From: CBDCUF01 sp965222525 | Lineage (GTDB): Bacteria > Pseudomonadota > Alphaproteobacteria > Rickettsiales > UBA8987 | DNA length: 64,000 nt | Assembly (NCBI GenBank): GCA_965222525.1 | Contig: OZ244955.1 | Span: 1,860,001 to 1,924,000 of the forward strand | Direction of reading: 5' to 3' | In this document: in pieces, positions 9,491 through 18,000 of the stretch | Layout of the letters: each line of letters opens with the position of its first letter | Numbering within the stretch: position 1 is the first letter of the stretch | Position numbers and translations under genes: made by a program | The notes under the pieces: generated by a model | What the model was told of the DNA's origin: nothing | What the model saw: only the letters and a program-made list of their open reading frames with translations | Databases searched by the model: none

Positions 9491-9600
9491 ATATAGTATT
9501 TCCAATTTTCATTGGGAATACTATGAATACCTGCGAAGCAGGGATTCCGCTGCGTAAGCGGGCGTAATTTTACGTAAGTAAAATTAGAAAATACTATAAA
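9491..9600. repeat. Cluster of four consecutive hairpins between dnaG and the HEAT-repeat gene
   Basis: The 157-bp gap holds an 11-bp perfect stem (atagtatttcc 9493-9503 / gggaatactat 9514-9524). Three small hairpins follow: cctgcgaagcagg (9530-9542), ccgctgcgtaagcggg and aattttacgtaagtaaaatt. No long T-run is present, so a terminator role is uncertain. It probably belongs to the genome's palindromic-element population. Confidence 0.65.
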
Positions 9601-9614
9601 GGAAATTTACAGTA

Positions 9615-10238
9615 TTATTTTCCACCCTTTTTGGAATCCTGCAATTCTTCGAATTTACGGACAATCCTTTTTGCCTTACTGGTACCAATTCGAACCAGTG
9701 CCTTATGGGCATTCTGGCTTACCCATTTATCACCGTCAAACTGTAACCTGGCCAGGTCATCTACCGCCGCTTTGGCACCACGTCCCATTTTGCCGAGTGC
9801 AATTGCGGTAACCGCCCTTGTGTCGGCATCCTCGCTGCGCAGGAAAGAAATCAGGGTAGGCACCGCCTGTTCCCCCTTCTTGCCAAGACGGCCGATAACA
9901 TAAATGGCATTCTCGCGGATTCTCTTGTCATCCCTGTTATTACGCAGATGCCTTGTTAAGTGAATGGAAGCAGTCTCGTCCATATTCTCGAAATACTGTA
10001 CCGATTTTTCAATAGCCTCGGGATTGCTGGAACCGAGGTCACGCAGCGCCTGATCCAGCTTCATCTGTTCGGCGGTTTTCTTTGAACCATCCTCAGACTC
10101 CTCTTCCTGCTCCGCATCCTCTTTTGTGTTTTCGTCAGTAACTTCTTCGGATGCAGCAATGGCAGTATGTTGTGCTACCAGACCCGTTATTACTACAGGG
10201 AAAAATAATAACAGGAAGATTATTATAATATGTTTCAT
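9615..10238 (-). CDS. Secreted HEAT-repeat protein of unknown function
   Basis: A 207-residue protein with an N-terminal signal peptide or anchor (MKHIIIIFLLLFFPVVITG, Ala-rich cleavage near TAIAAS). An acidic low-complexity linker (residues ~32-55, many Glu/Asp) follows. At least three HEAT/PBS-type helical repeats come next, for example NAIYVIGRLGKKGEQAVPTL and AVTAIALGKMGRGAKAAVDD. Such repeats mediate protein-protein contacts; nothing here indicates an enzyme. It is separated by hairpin clusters from both neighbours, so it is probably its own transcription unit. Confidence 0.75.
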   Translation of the reverse strand: MKHIIIIFLLLFFPVVITGLVAQHTAIAASEEVTDENTKEDAEQEEESEDGSKKTAEQMKLDQALRDLGSSNPEAIEKSVQYFENMDETASIHLTRHLRNNRDDKRIRENAIYVIGRLGKKGEQAVPTLISFLRSEDADTRAVTAIALGKMGRGAKAAVDDLARLQFDGDKWVSQNAHKALVRIGTSKAKRIVRKFEELQDSKKGGK

Positions 10239-10285
10239 GTCTGATTCCGGTTGTGTACTATGGTATTTCTGCCTGAAGCTTTTGT

Positions 10286-10503
10286 TACCGCTCCCCCCTT
10301 GAGGGGGAGCAGATGAGACAAGGGCGTAGCCCGCAGTTGAATCGTGGGGGGTAGTGATTGGAAAATAGAAACTGGAAACTGGAATGGGTTAGCTTCTACT
10401 CCAGTTTCTAGTTTCCAGTTTCCATCTTCCCCCCCCCCACCACCAATCGCCTGCGTTCCTACGGAACTTGGCTCTTGTACTCCCCCACAAGGGGGGAGTG
10501 GTA
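10286..10503. repeat. Nested palindromic element with microrepeat core (218 bp)
   Basis: The outer arms each contain a GC-rich hairpin (ctcccccctt gaggggg at 10291-10309 and ctcccccacaaggggggag at 10480-10498). The core is a 24-nt stem built from a gaaactg-type unit (10360-10383 / 10400-10423) with a 16-nt loop. It has the same plan as the element at 47450-47675. It fills the 316-bp gap between secF and the HEAT-repeat gene, and no gene is seen there. Confidence 0.85.
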
Positions 10504-10554
10504 GGCACGTCAATGCTTCAGGTTAAAATGCTATTGTTTCAGCATGACAAACAG

Positions 10555-11484
10555 TCACCCAACCGCAGGCTTCTCTGCCGTATCCGGCCTTATATTCATA
10601 AAAATCAGCAGCGGGGCGGCGATGAATATCGAGGAATAGGTACCGATAATCACACCGAACAACACCGCAATACTGAACCCCTTTATCACCTCACCGCCAA
10701 ACAATACCAGCGCCAGCAAAGCCGCAATGGTAGTACCGGATGTCAGTAATGTACGTGACAGCATCTCATTTATACTTTTATTGAGCAATTCGCCCAGCGG
10801 CATTTTCTTGTATTTACGCATATTCTCACGGATACGGTCGTAAGTCACTACCGAGTCATTAATAGAATAGCCGATTATAGTCAGGATTGCAGCGATGGAG
10901 GTAAGGTTAAACTCCAGACTGAGCAGGCTATATAGCCCAAGCGTAAGCAGTACATCATGGAACAGGGCGGCTACCGCACCAATACCGAACTGCCACTCAA
11001 ACCGGATCCAGATATAGGTCAGAATCCCCAGCAAAGCCAGTCCCAGCGCCATTGCGCCGGATTTCTTCAACTCATCACCAACCTGCGGCCCGACGAAGCT
11101 TTCCTGACGGTAATCCTTGCCGGTCTGTATATTTTCATCCAGAATCTGTTTGACACGGTTAATAGTACCGGATTTGGCGGACTGGTCACCATCCTTGAGC
11201 CCGATACGAATCATGATATCATTCTCGCTACCGAAATGCTGTAGGGAAACGTCACCCAGTTCGCTATCAGAACCAAGCAGATTACGCATCTCCGCCAGGT
11301 CGACCGGCTCATCGGTACGCAGCTCAATTACCACCCCGCCGGTAAAATCAATCCCGAAATTAAGGCTCCTGGTAACCAGCAGTCCTATAGAAGCCGTAAT
11401 CAGCACAATCGACAGGACAAAGGCCCACCCCCGCCTGCCTATAAAATTAATATTAGTCTTGTCCGGTATTATTTTTAGTAGCAT
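10555..11484 (-). CDS. secF: Protein translocase subunit SecF
   Basis: Inner-membrane partner of SecD that uses the proton gradient to assist Sec-dependent export. The 309-residue length is normal, with six membrane helices expected. The first helix is followed by the SecD/F signature NFGIDFTGG. The conserved TM4-5 block reads FNLTSIAAILTIIGYSINDS, then VVTYDRIREN. secD is not adjacent, as in Rickettsia, where secD and secF are separate. A palindromic element lies directly downstream. Confidence 0.96.
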   Translation of the reverse strand: MLLKIIPDKTNINFIGRRGWAFVLSIVLITASIGLLVTRSLNFGIDFTGGVVIELRTDEPVDLAEMRNLLGSDSELGDVSLQHFGSENDIMIRIGLKDGDQSAKSGTINRVKQILDENIQTGKDYRQESFVGPQVGDELKKSGAMALGLALLGILTYIWIRFEWQFGIGAVAALFHDVLLTLGLYSLLSLEFNLTSIAAILTIIGYSINDSVVTYDRIRENMRKYKKMPLGELLNKSINEMLSRTLLTSGTTIAALLALVLFGGEVIKGFSIAVLFGVIIGTYSSIFIAAPLLIFMNIRPDTAEKPAVG

Positions 11485-11751
11485 GATTTTTTAATGACTA
11501 CGCTTAATATTTTTACGTATATACTAATATACCAAGATTGAAATAGGGGAAAGGGAAATTAATAATCTATACCAGTCCCTTTCGTTTTTGTTCAATTCAT
11601 GGTATAGTAATGTGAACATTTCCTAAAAAATTCTTATAATAGAAGAACTTTTTCTGACAACATGCCAACAAAAAATAGGATTTGCTTGCGCATCTTAGGT
11701 TCGTGTACAGGCTATTAACCAAAAATATTCAATGAGGTCTTTAGAATTCTT

Positions 11752-12150
11752 ATGACATGGGATGGATTATTTATCATAACTGCATGTACTTTAATTGTAA
11801 TAATCGCAACTGCCAGAATCTTTGTCTTGCGCCATAAGGCCGGCAGAAAGCGGCACGGTGCGCATAATCTGCATAAAATTTCCTTTCGTAAATCCAGAGG
11901 CTTGACTAAAGTACAGACTGATGGTTTTTCTATAAAAAAACATCGTAACATGAAACCGCTTGAGGAAGAACAGGAGCATCACAGTGATGTGGAGAAACAC
12001 GACAATTATGAACAAAGGACAGAACTACAGGAAGAGCAGGAACAGGTTGCCAAGAATGCCAAAAGCCGTAAAATGGGCTTGTTTATCCATAAAATAAACC
12101 GTGCCAGGGGGGCTAATAAGGATGCTGCAAGTCAGGACAGAAGCTTTTAG
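11752..12150 (+). CDS. Small single-pass membrane protein, unknown function
   Basis: A 132-residue predicted protein. An N-terminal hydrophobic helix (LFIITACTLIVIIATARIFV, residues ~6-25) is followed by a basic stretch, a Glu/Gln/His-rich coiled-coil-like segment (residues ~68-100) and a basic tail. No family is recognised. Only 9 bp separates it from the downstream phosphodiesterase gene, which supports it as a real, co-transcribed gene. The Shine-Dalgarno is weak (tgagg 16 bp upstream). Confidence 0.55.
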   Translation: MTWDGLFIITACTLIVIIATARIFVLRHKAGRKRHGAHNLHKISFRKSRGLTKVQTDGFSIKKHRNMKPLEEEQEHHSDVEKHDNYEQRTELQEEQEQVAKNAKSRKMGLFIHKINRARGANKDAASQDRSF

Positions 12151-12159
12151 CAAACATCC

Positions 12160-13080
12160 ATGGAAAACCGGACGAAAATATTTTCACATCGCGGCGGACA
12201 GACCGATTATGATAAGGCTCGAAATGACCCCTCAACTCATAACCGTCCTGCTGAAAACACCCTTGCGGCGGTTAAAAATGCTCTTGACGAAGGTGCGGAC
12301 GGGATTGAAATAGATATAGTCAGAACGAAGGACGGTAGATTGGCAGTAGTCCACTCTGCTAATTTATCAGAGCATGTTTTTAAGGAGAATAGCGGTCTTG
12401 GTTTTGTCGGGGATTATACAATAAGTGAATTACAGGAAAATTTCAGGGTGGGCCCAAGGCAGGATGGTGTTATCCCTGACCTGAAGGAGATTATAGATTT
12501 TACATCTGAATACCAGAAGGAGTCTGACAAGGAGGTCATACTTAATATTGAAATCAAGGATGTAAAGGGAACTGGTCTCCCTAAATCTCCTGACACTGAT
12601 GTTAAAGATATTCTGGCGGAATATATGGAAACCAGCCCTCTGAATCCACAGGAAATTATAATTTCGTCCTTTTCGTTGCAGGACATGATATATATGGAAA
12701 AACTGGATACAGGAGCCCGGCTGGGCTTCCTGTTTATACCAAATAGTGAAATTGAAAGAAATATTTATGCAAATAACCTAGATAATAAATATGTGAATTT
12801 CACCGTGGAAAATATAAGATTTGCAAAACAAAAAGTTCCTTCATTATCCTTTGTCCACCCCTGTATTGACGATGTAATTGAAGACACCGTTAAAACAGCA
12901 AGGCAGGAAAGTCTCGGAATCAATAGCTGGTCAATGGCAGAGAACCACCCGCAGGATGATATTGAATATATTAGAAGTCTAGTTGAATTATGTACAAAAT
13001 ATCAGGTTTCTCATTCGATAATAACTAACTTTGTCAATGAGATGAAATTTCATACCTCTTATTCTTGTTGTTTATCTTAA
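12160..13080 (+). CDS. Glycerophosphodiester phosphodiesterase family protein
   Basis: A 306-residue GDPD-fold TIM barrel. The signature elements appear in order: SHRGG (catalytic HR, residue ~10), RPAENTLAAVKNALDEGADG, then IEIDIVRTKDGRLAVVHS with the metal-binding ExD. IEIKDVKGT supplies the later Glu-Lys. The usual HD after the VV strand reads HS here, a minor deviation because the His is retained. No signal peptide is seen, so it is predicted to be cytosolic. It would hydrolyse glycerophosphodiesters to glycerol-3-phosphate and an alcohol. It forms an operon with the small membrane protein upstream. Confidence 0.88.
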   Translation: MENRTKIFSHRGGQTDYDKARNDPSTHNRPAENTLAAVKNALDEGADGIEIDIVRTKDGRLAVVHSANLSEHVFKENSGLGFVGDYTISELQENFRVGPRQDGVIPDLKEIIDFTSEYQKESDKEVILNIEIKDVKGTGLPKSPDTDVKDILAEYMETSPLNPQEIIISSFSLQDMIYMEKLDTGARLGFLFIPNSEIERNIYANNLDNKYVNFTVENIRFAKQKVPSLSFVHPCIDDVIEDTVKTARQESLGINSWSMAENHPQDDIEYIRSLVELCTKYQVSHSIITNFVNEMKFHTSYSCCLS

Positions 13081-13347
13081 GCAAAACCATGGTTAATAAT
13101 TGATTAAAATCAAGAAAAACTGCGGTTTTGTGTATTTTTTTGCTTGTATTTTATTTTTGATAGTGCTCCTATATCCGCCATAAGCCTTGGTAAGCTACGG
13201 TTTATCTTCTAGTTACAAAAATCTTTTCAAAGTTTTGTAAATTTATGACTCTATGAAAGATTTTGCTGTATTGGCGGATGGTAGCTGTTCGAGGTTTCAG
13301 GTATTTTTTTCCATTTTGTTAACACTTTTTAACCAAGGGAGTTTATA

Positions 13348-13623
13348 ATGAACAAGAATGAACTTATAGAAGCTGTGGCCAAGTCAACAGGTAGCACTAA
13401 GGCGGATGCTGCCCGTTCAATAGATGCTACTTTTGATCAAATCTCAAAAGCTCTAAAAAAGGGTAATGAGGTGCGTTTGGTTAATTTCGGTACTTTCCTT
13501 GTTGCGAAGAGGAAGGCTACTACCGGCCGCAATCCAAGGACCGGTCAACCAATCAAGATCCCCGCCTCCAAACAGCCTAAATTCAGGGCCGGTAAATTTC
13601 TTAAGGAATCTGTTAACGGCTAA
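13348..13623 (+). CDS. hup: DNA-binding protein HU
   Basis: A 91-residue nucleoid protein, the usual HU length. N-terminal helices (MNKNELIEAVAKSTG) precede the strand region VRLVNFGTF and the DNA-binding beta-arm with the signature GRNPRTGQPIKIPA. A Shine-Dalgarno (aaggga) sits 8 bp upstream. The 267-bp upstream gap has no gene and presumably carries its promoter. It is followed by a strong terminator, so it is monocistronic. Confidence 0.97.
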   Translation: MNKNELIEAVAKSTGSTKADAARSIDATFDQISKALKKGNEVRLVNFGTFLVAKRKATTGRNPRTGQPIKIPASKQPKFRAGKFLKESVNG

Positions 13624-13676
13624 CAGCCCCCTAAACTGTAATTATTTCCTAATGAAAATATAGGTTAGTTTAAAAG

Positions 13677-13704
13677 AAAAAAGGGATATAAATATCCCTT
13701 TTTT
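13677..13704 (+). terminator. Rho-independent terminator after hup
   Basis: A perfect stem (gggata / tatccc, extended by aaaaaa / tttttt) with a 4-nt loop, 54 bp after the HU stop. It is symmetric, so it could act in both directions. The remaining 13705-13978 before tRNA-Val shows no gene; it ends with a microrepeat arm (caacac/cagcac units, about 13940-13975). Confidence 0.9.
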
Positions 13705-13978
13705 CTTGTGCTTGCCATATATTTACGGTAGATTTTTCTTAAATTTATTTTTTATAAGACCCAATGCGGCGCTTCTAATTGTTAAGTAGCCTTCGTCAAG
13801 TACTTAATCTACAAGAGTTGTGGTGTACAGTATGGATTGAGGGCAGGTTTTCAGCAAAAGTTATTAAAAAACAGTTGTTGCTTAAGGTCCTTATAGCTAT
13901 TTGTTAGCTCTAGTGCACACGTTAGAGTAGTTAGATACGTAACTCAACACGCAGCACTTAACATTCAACACTTTTCAA

Positions 13979-14055
13979 GGGTGGGTAGCTCAGTTGGCTA
14001 GAGCAACTGGTTTACACCCAGTAGGTCGGGGGTTCGAGTCCCTCTCCACCCACCA
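13979..14055 (+). tRNA. tRNA-Val (anticodon TAC)
   Basis: A 77-nt cloverleaf with acceptor gggtggg pairing to tccaccc (one G-T), D-arm agctcagttggctagagc, and anticodon stem actgg/ccagt with loop tttacac (TAC). It has a T-loop ttcgagt and an encoded CCA at 14053-14055. The 3' half, from the anticodon loop onward, is duplicated at 25172-25221. The gene therefore served as the integration site of the island and remains intact. Confidence 0.97.
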
Positions 14056-14060
14056 TATAA
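14011..14060 (+). other. attL: 50-bp direct repeat in the 3' half of tRNA-Val
   Basis: The 50 bp from tttacaccca in the anticodon loop to catataa just past the CCA recur identically at 25172-25221. Sequences diverge at once on both sides. This is the classic crossover duplication left by a tyrosine integrase in a tRNA gene. Confidence 0.95.
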
Positions 14061-14100
14061 ATCAATAGGTTAGGTTTGTTGCAGTAAAAAGGTTAAGAGC

Positions 14101-14132
14101 TCTAGGTAGCATATAGGTAGCAGAAGAAATAA
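14101..14132 (+). repeat. Putative integrase arm-type site, left copy
   Basis: A 32-bp sequence containing two aggtagca units (taggtagcatataggtagca) and a tail aagaaataa, 41 bp inside attL. It recurs in the same orientation with two mismatches at 25019-25050 next to the integrase start. Tandem direct motifs near both att cores fit arm-type binding sites of a lambda-like integrase; this is inference. Confidence 0.65.
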
Positions 14133-14350
14133 CAATAGAGAGCAATTGGGAAGTTATTTATGTCAATACTTCCTGACCGATGGTTGGTCTGGTCTGTAGA
14201 ACTCCGGACTTTATCTGACAGATGGTTGCTTATCAGGAGTCTATCTTGTTGTTTTTGACTTGAGTTTTACACTTTCTTCGTTAAACCGCCTAGCATATCC
14301 GGCTTTTTTGCGTGACAGGCTTGTTTTGTAGGTTGGATTTTTTGTTTATC

Positions 14351-14848
14351 TTAGACGGCTCCTTCATTTTCAAGAATTCTTCTTGTGTCTGCGAGTATTT
14401 CCCTGACATTTATTCCAATCCCTACATTAACGTTGTTTTCCCTGTCATCACCGTACATCCTTTTATTGTATTTACTGGCCTTCCAGCGGGCGTGGCGCAT
14501 CTTACTTTCAGTTGCCTGTATTAGTTGGGGACTGGCCGCATCATCCAAAGCCCGTTGATAGGTATCCTCCAAAGCCTCCTCTGCATTACCCAGAATGAAT
14601 TCAGCCCCGATTGCCCTGGCCTCATGGCATTGTATCGAAAACTCCTCATCTTTTAGCCACTGCCACCTTACCTCATAACTTGGCAAGTTTTCAACTACAG
14701 CCAGCTCCCTTTCGGTATAGCCTTGTGCCAAAAGCTCCAAATACAATTCTTTGGCCTGCTCTGCCTTCTCACCTTCCCATATCCTTGGCCTGCCCACCGG
14801 CTTTGCCTCAACCGGCAGATTGCCCATGTTATCAATTGTTGCATCCAT
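14351..14848 (-). CDS. Phage terminase small-subunit-like protein (orphan)
   Basis: A 165-residue protein with an N-terminal helix-turn-helix-like region (GRPRIWEGEKAEQAKELYLE, then TERELAVVENLPS) and a C-terminal block HARWKASKYNKRMYGD. The latter resembles the end of phage small terminase proteins, where RxxxARWxxxKxxPKxYGD is common. No large terminase, portal or capsid gene follows, so it is an orphan. It could be a DNA-binding regulator or a packaging-interference factor of a satellite. It is the first gene inside attL; the gap 14133-14350 before it shows nothing. Confidence 0.6.
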   Translation of the reverse strand: MDATIDNMGNLPVEAKPVGRPRIWEGEKAEQAKELYLELLAQGYTERELAVVENLPSYEVRWQWLKDEEFSIQCHEARAIGAEFILGNAEEALEDTYQRALDDAASPQLIQATESKMRHARWKASKYNKRMYGDDRENNVNVGIGINVREILADTRRILENEGAV

Positions 14849-15016
14849 AATTTATCCCTGACTGAAACGTATACGACGCATTTTACCAAATAAAGTTAGT
14901 GGTATAAAGGATGTTTTTGTCCCGTACCATTTTTCAATGAGATACTTTTAACACCTACCTTTCCCTTATGGTGATTTACGTAATGGTATCATGCTGGTTC
15001 GCAAGAAAACTGCTGG

Positions 15017-18000
15017 TTAGGCTGGAATCAGTGTCGGAGGCGATAGAGCATTGTAATTTTCACTATCTTCAGAATTTTTTTGGACTGCTTCTGCGCTTTG
15101 GCGGTCTTGTTCTAATATCGAATGCAGGGCTGCATCCAGTTTTTCCAGACAAGCTTGTCGATTAAACCACCAGTCCGTAGACCACACACGAAGAATTTCC
15201 CAGCCGAGACTCCGGAGTATCTGTTCTCGCAGTTTGTCCCTGTCTCTGGCAGTTGCCGAAGAGTGATAAGTGGCTCCATCACACTCTATACCAGCTATAT
15301 ACTTGCCTGGGCTGTCAGGATGCACGACTCCCAGATCAACTCTATACCCGGAAACACCAATTTGTCCATGTATTCGCCATCCTTTCTTTTTTAAGGAAGA
15401 TGCAACTTCCTCTTCAAACTCCGAATCAAACCTTTCTCCGGGAGCACTTACTGCTTCAGCCAGTGCATTTCTGCCTTTCTCCGCAAACTCCAGGAAGTGT
15501 TTAAGATCTTCCACACCTTTAGCGCCGGTGCGGCTTAGATCTATCTCATCCGGCTTGAATGTTCCAAAGACACGAAGTGCATATTTTGCACGTGTTATAG
15601 CTACATTCAGTCTGCGTTCCCCACCATCTCTGTTCAGGGGACCAAAGTTCATGGAGAATTTTCCTACATGGTCAGGTCCAAATGTTAGAGAAAAAATGAT
15701 AATATCCCGTTCATCACCTTGTACATTTTCCAGATTTTTAACAAATACGGGTTCCAGTCTGTTATCTGAAAAGTGCTCCTCCAGCTCAGGATCATTACGC
15801 CTTTCCAGATCCAATAAATCTTCTATAAACTCCCGTTGTTTTTGATTGAATGTGACAATCCCCAATGACCAGCCGTTTTTAACAAATTCAGGATCCCGGA
15901 GCCATTTGAGCGCCTCTTGCACTACAGCTCTTCCCTCAGGTCTGTTTATCTGGCTACTACCACGCTCATATATTCCTTCCGGAACATACGTATAGCTGAC
16001 CGCAGTGTCTTTTGTTTCAGCAGAAGGAAAAGTCCTCAAATTCCCCTGATAGTAGTGATAATTGGAAAACGTAATCAGGCTTTCATGTCTGCTTCGATAA
16101 TGCCAGTTCAATTGAAGACGAGGCAGGTTTGCAGCAAGACATTCATCCAGTATACTCTCAAGATCTTCTATAATATCCTGCTCCGTTGCATCACTTTCCG
16201 ATTTCCTATTAAAAAACGTCGTAGGTGGAAGCTGTTTTGGGTCTCCTACCACAATTGTCTGCCTGCCTCTGGCGATAGCTCCTATGGCATCCCATACGGG
16301 AATCTGGGATGCTTCATCGAAAATAACCACATCAAATTTTCTACCACTGGCAGAAAGGTACTGCGCTACGGACAGGGGACTCATTAACAGGCAAGGACTT
16401 AAGTTTGTTAGTGCATTAGGAAGTTGGCTGATCAACTCTCTTAATGGCTTTTGTCTAGTTTTTTTCTCTAGTTCACGGTTCAGTACGCCCCATTCACTAC
16501 CTCGATTCTGAGAAGAGGGAGTGTTTCTGTTGGGAGTATCGCCTGAAAGCTTCATTTTTATGTAGAGTTTTGTAAGGTCTAGATACATGTCATCCAATTT
16601 CCTAAAATCATTAATAATACGTTCATGTTCCGAGCCAGAAAAATTACGTAGTACCTCGTCTTCAGATAGTACGCGTGTGAGCCACCAGCGACAATAGCTA
16701 CGCTCAAATGTTGTTGGTATCTCGGATGCAGCAATCCGTCCGCTTTCATATGCTTCAATTATCGGCAACAAATCATGGCTTATAGCTTCATCACGAAGTG
16801 ATTTCCACGCACACCATCGCCTCAGTTGTGGAATATTATCCAGCCATTCGTTCAGTTCCTTTTCTGTGGCGTCAATCCAGTTTTGTCCGAGATGTTTTTC
16901 TTCTACAACAACATGAGCGTGCAATACGTTTTTACATTGATTTAACTCCGTATAAGATGTTGCAAACGCATCCAGTTTTTTATAAAGGGCGCTGTTCTGC
17001 TGAAGCAAATCTCTTCCCTCACTTAAAAGTCTGTAAAGTTTCTGTCGAATACCAAGTAAAGCATCCATGCTTTCACCTGCAAGCCTACTAACATTTGTAG
17101 CAGCTTCCCTCTCCCAGACCAGGTAACCCCTGATTGCCTTCCAGTCCGAGTTATGTTGTTTCCATATATCTCCTAACTGCCTGCCCAATTTATCTAATGG
17201 AAGAAAAGCGGCTACCTTATCCTGTAACTTTTTAATGTGAATAAGGTCTTCTGTTATTCTGGTATGATGCGGTTTTTCTATTTCCATACTTGCTTCACTT
17301 AGCGACTTGAGTACGTAAAGCGCCTTTTTTAACCCTTCTGCCAATAATGAAACATGCTCCCAGTCTGTGCTGGTACCGTCCCATACGCCCTGGAAAACCT
17401 TGGCATAAATAGCAAACTCATTCAGCTTTTTGGCCTCCTGATGCATATCCATCAAAGGTTTTATATCGCTTATCAATGCGTCCTTGCTTGGAACAGAGCC
17501 TTCCTCACTCGCCTGACGTAATATTTTTATAGCTGCATTGTAATGTATGGCGCTTTTCGGCCACCATGAGGTTTTGGAAGCTTCCCAATTTATACACAAA
17601 GTATCCATTTCGATATCCGCACCATCATTTTTATAGGTACAGGACAAGGCATTTTTGGCTGCAAGCCAGGCCGTACCACACCGGATAGCAGATTCAACCT
17701 GATCTATTGTCTTTTCTAAAGCCTGAACCAGTGTCTTATCTTCATCTTCGGGGCGCTGAGGCTGTAGTATATCTAATATACCGACTAGATCTGTTTCACT
17801 GTTATCCGCGACTATATTCCGGGCTTCTTCCCATATTTGTCCAAGTTGGGTAGCATTTACTTCAAGAGCATCGCCTTTATATTTGCAGGAAAACTCCTTT
17901 TTTTCACTATTATACTCGTTGGTGATAGTGCTTGCCTGCACAAGCGCTGATTTAATCTCCTTAACATCTGGAGAAAAAGTAAAAGCAAGTTGACGGTTCT

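Noticed and set aside
10235..10513. A minus-strand frame of 92 codons between secF and the HEAT-repeat gene
   Set aside because: It consists of the nested palindrome; its proline/glycine-rich translation has no protein-like pattern.
15270..15845. 191-codon plus-strand frame opposite the giant helicase gene
   Set aside because: Ser/Pro-rich shadow of the minus-strand coding sequence; the sense frame has unmistakable helicase and nuclease motifs there.
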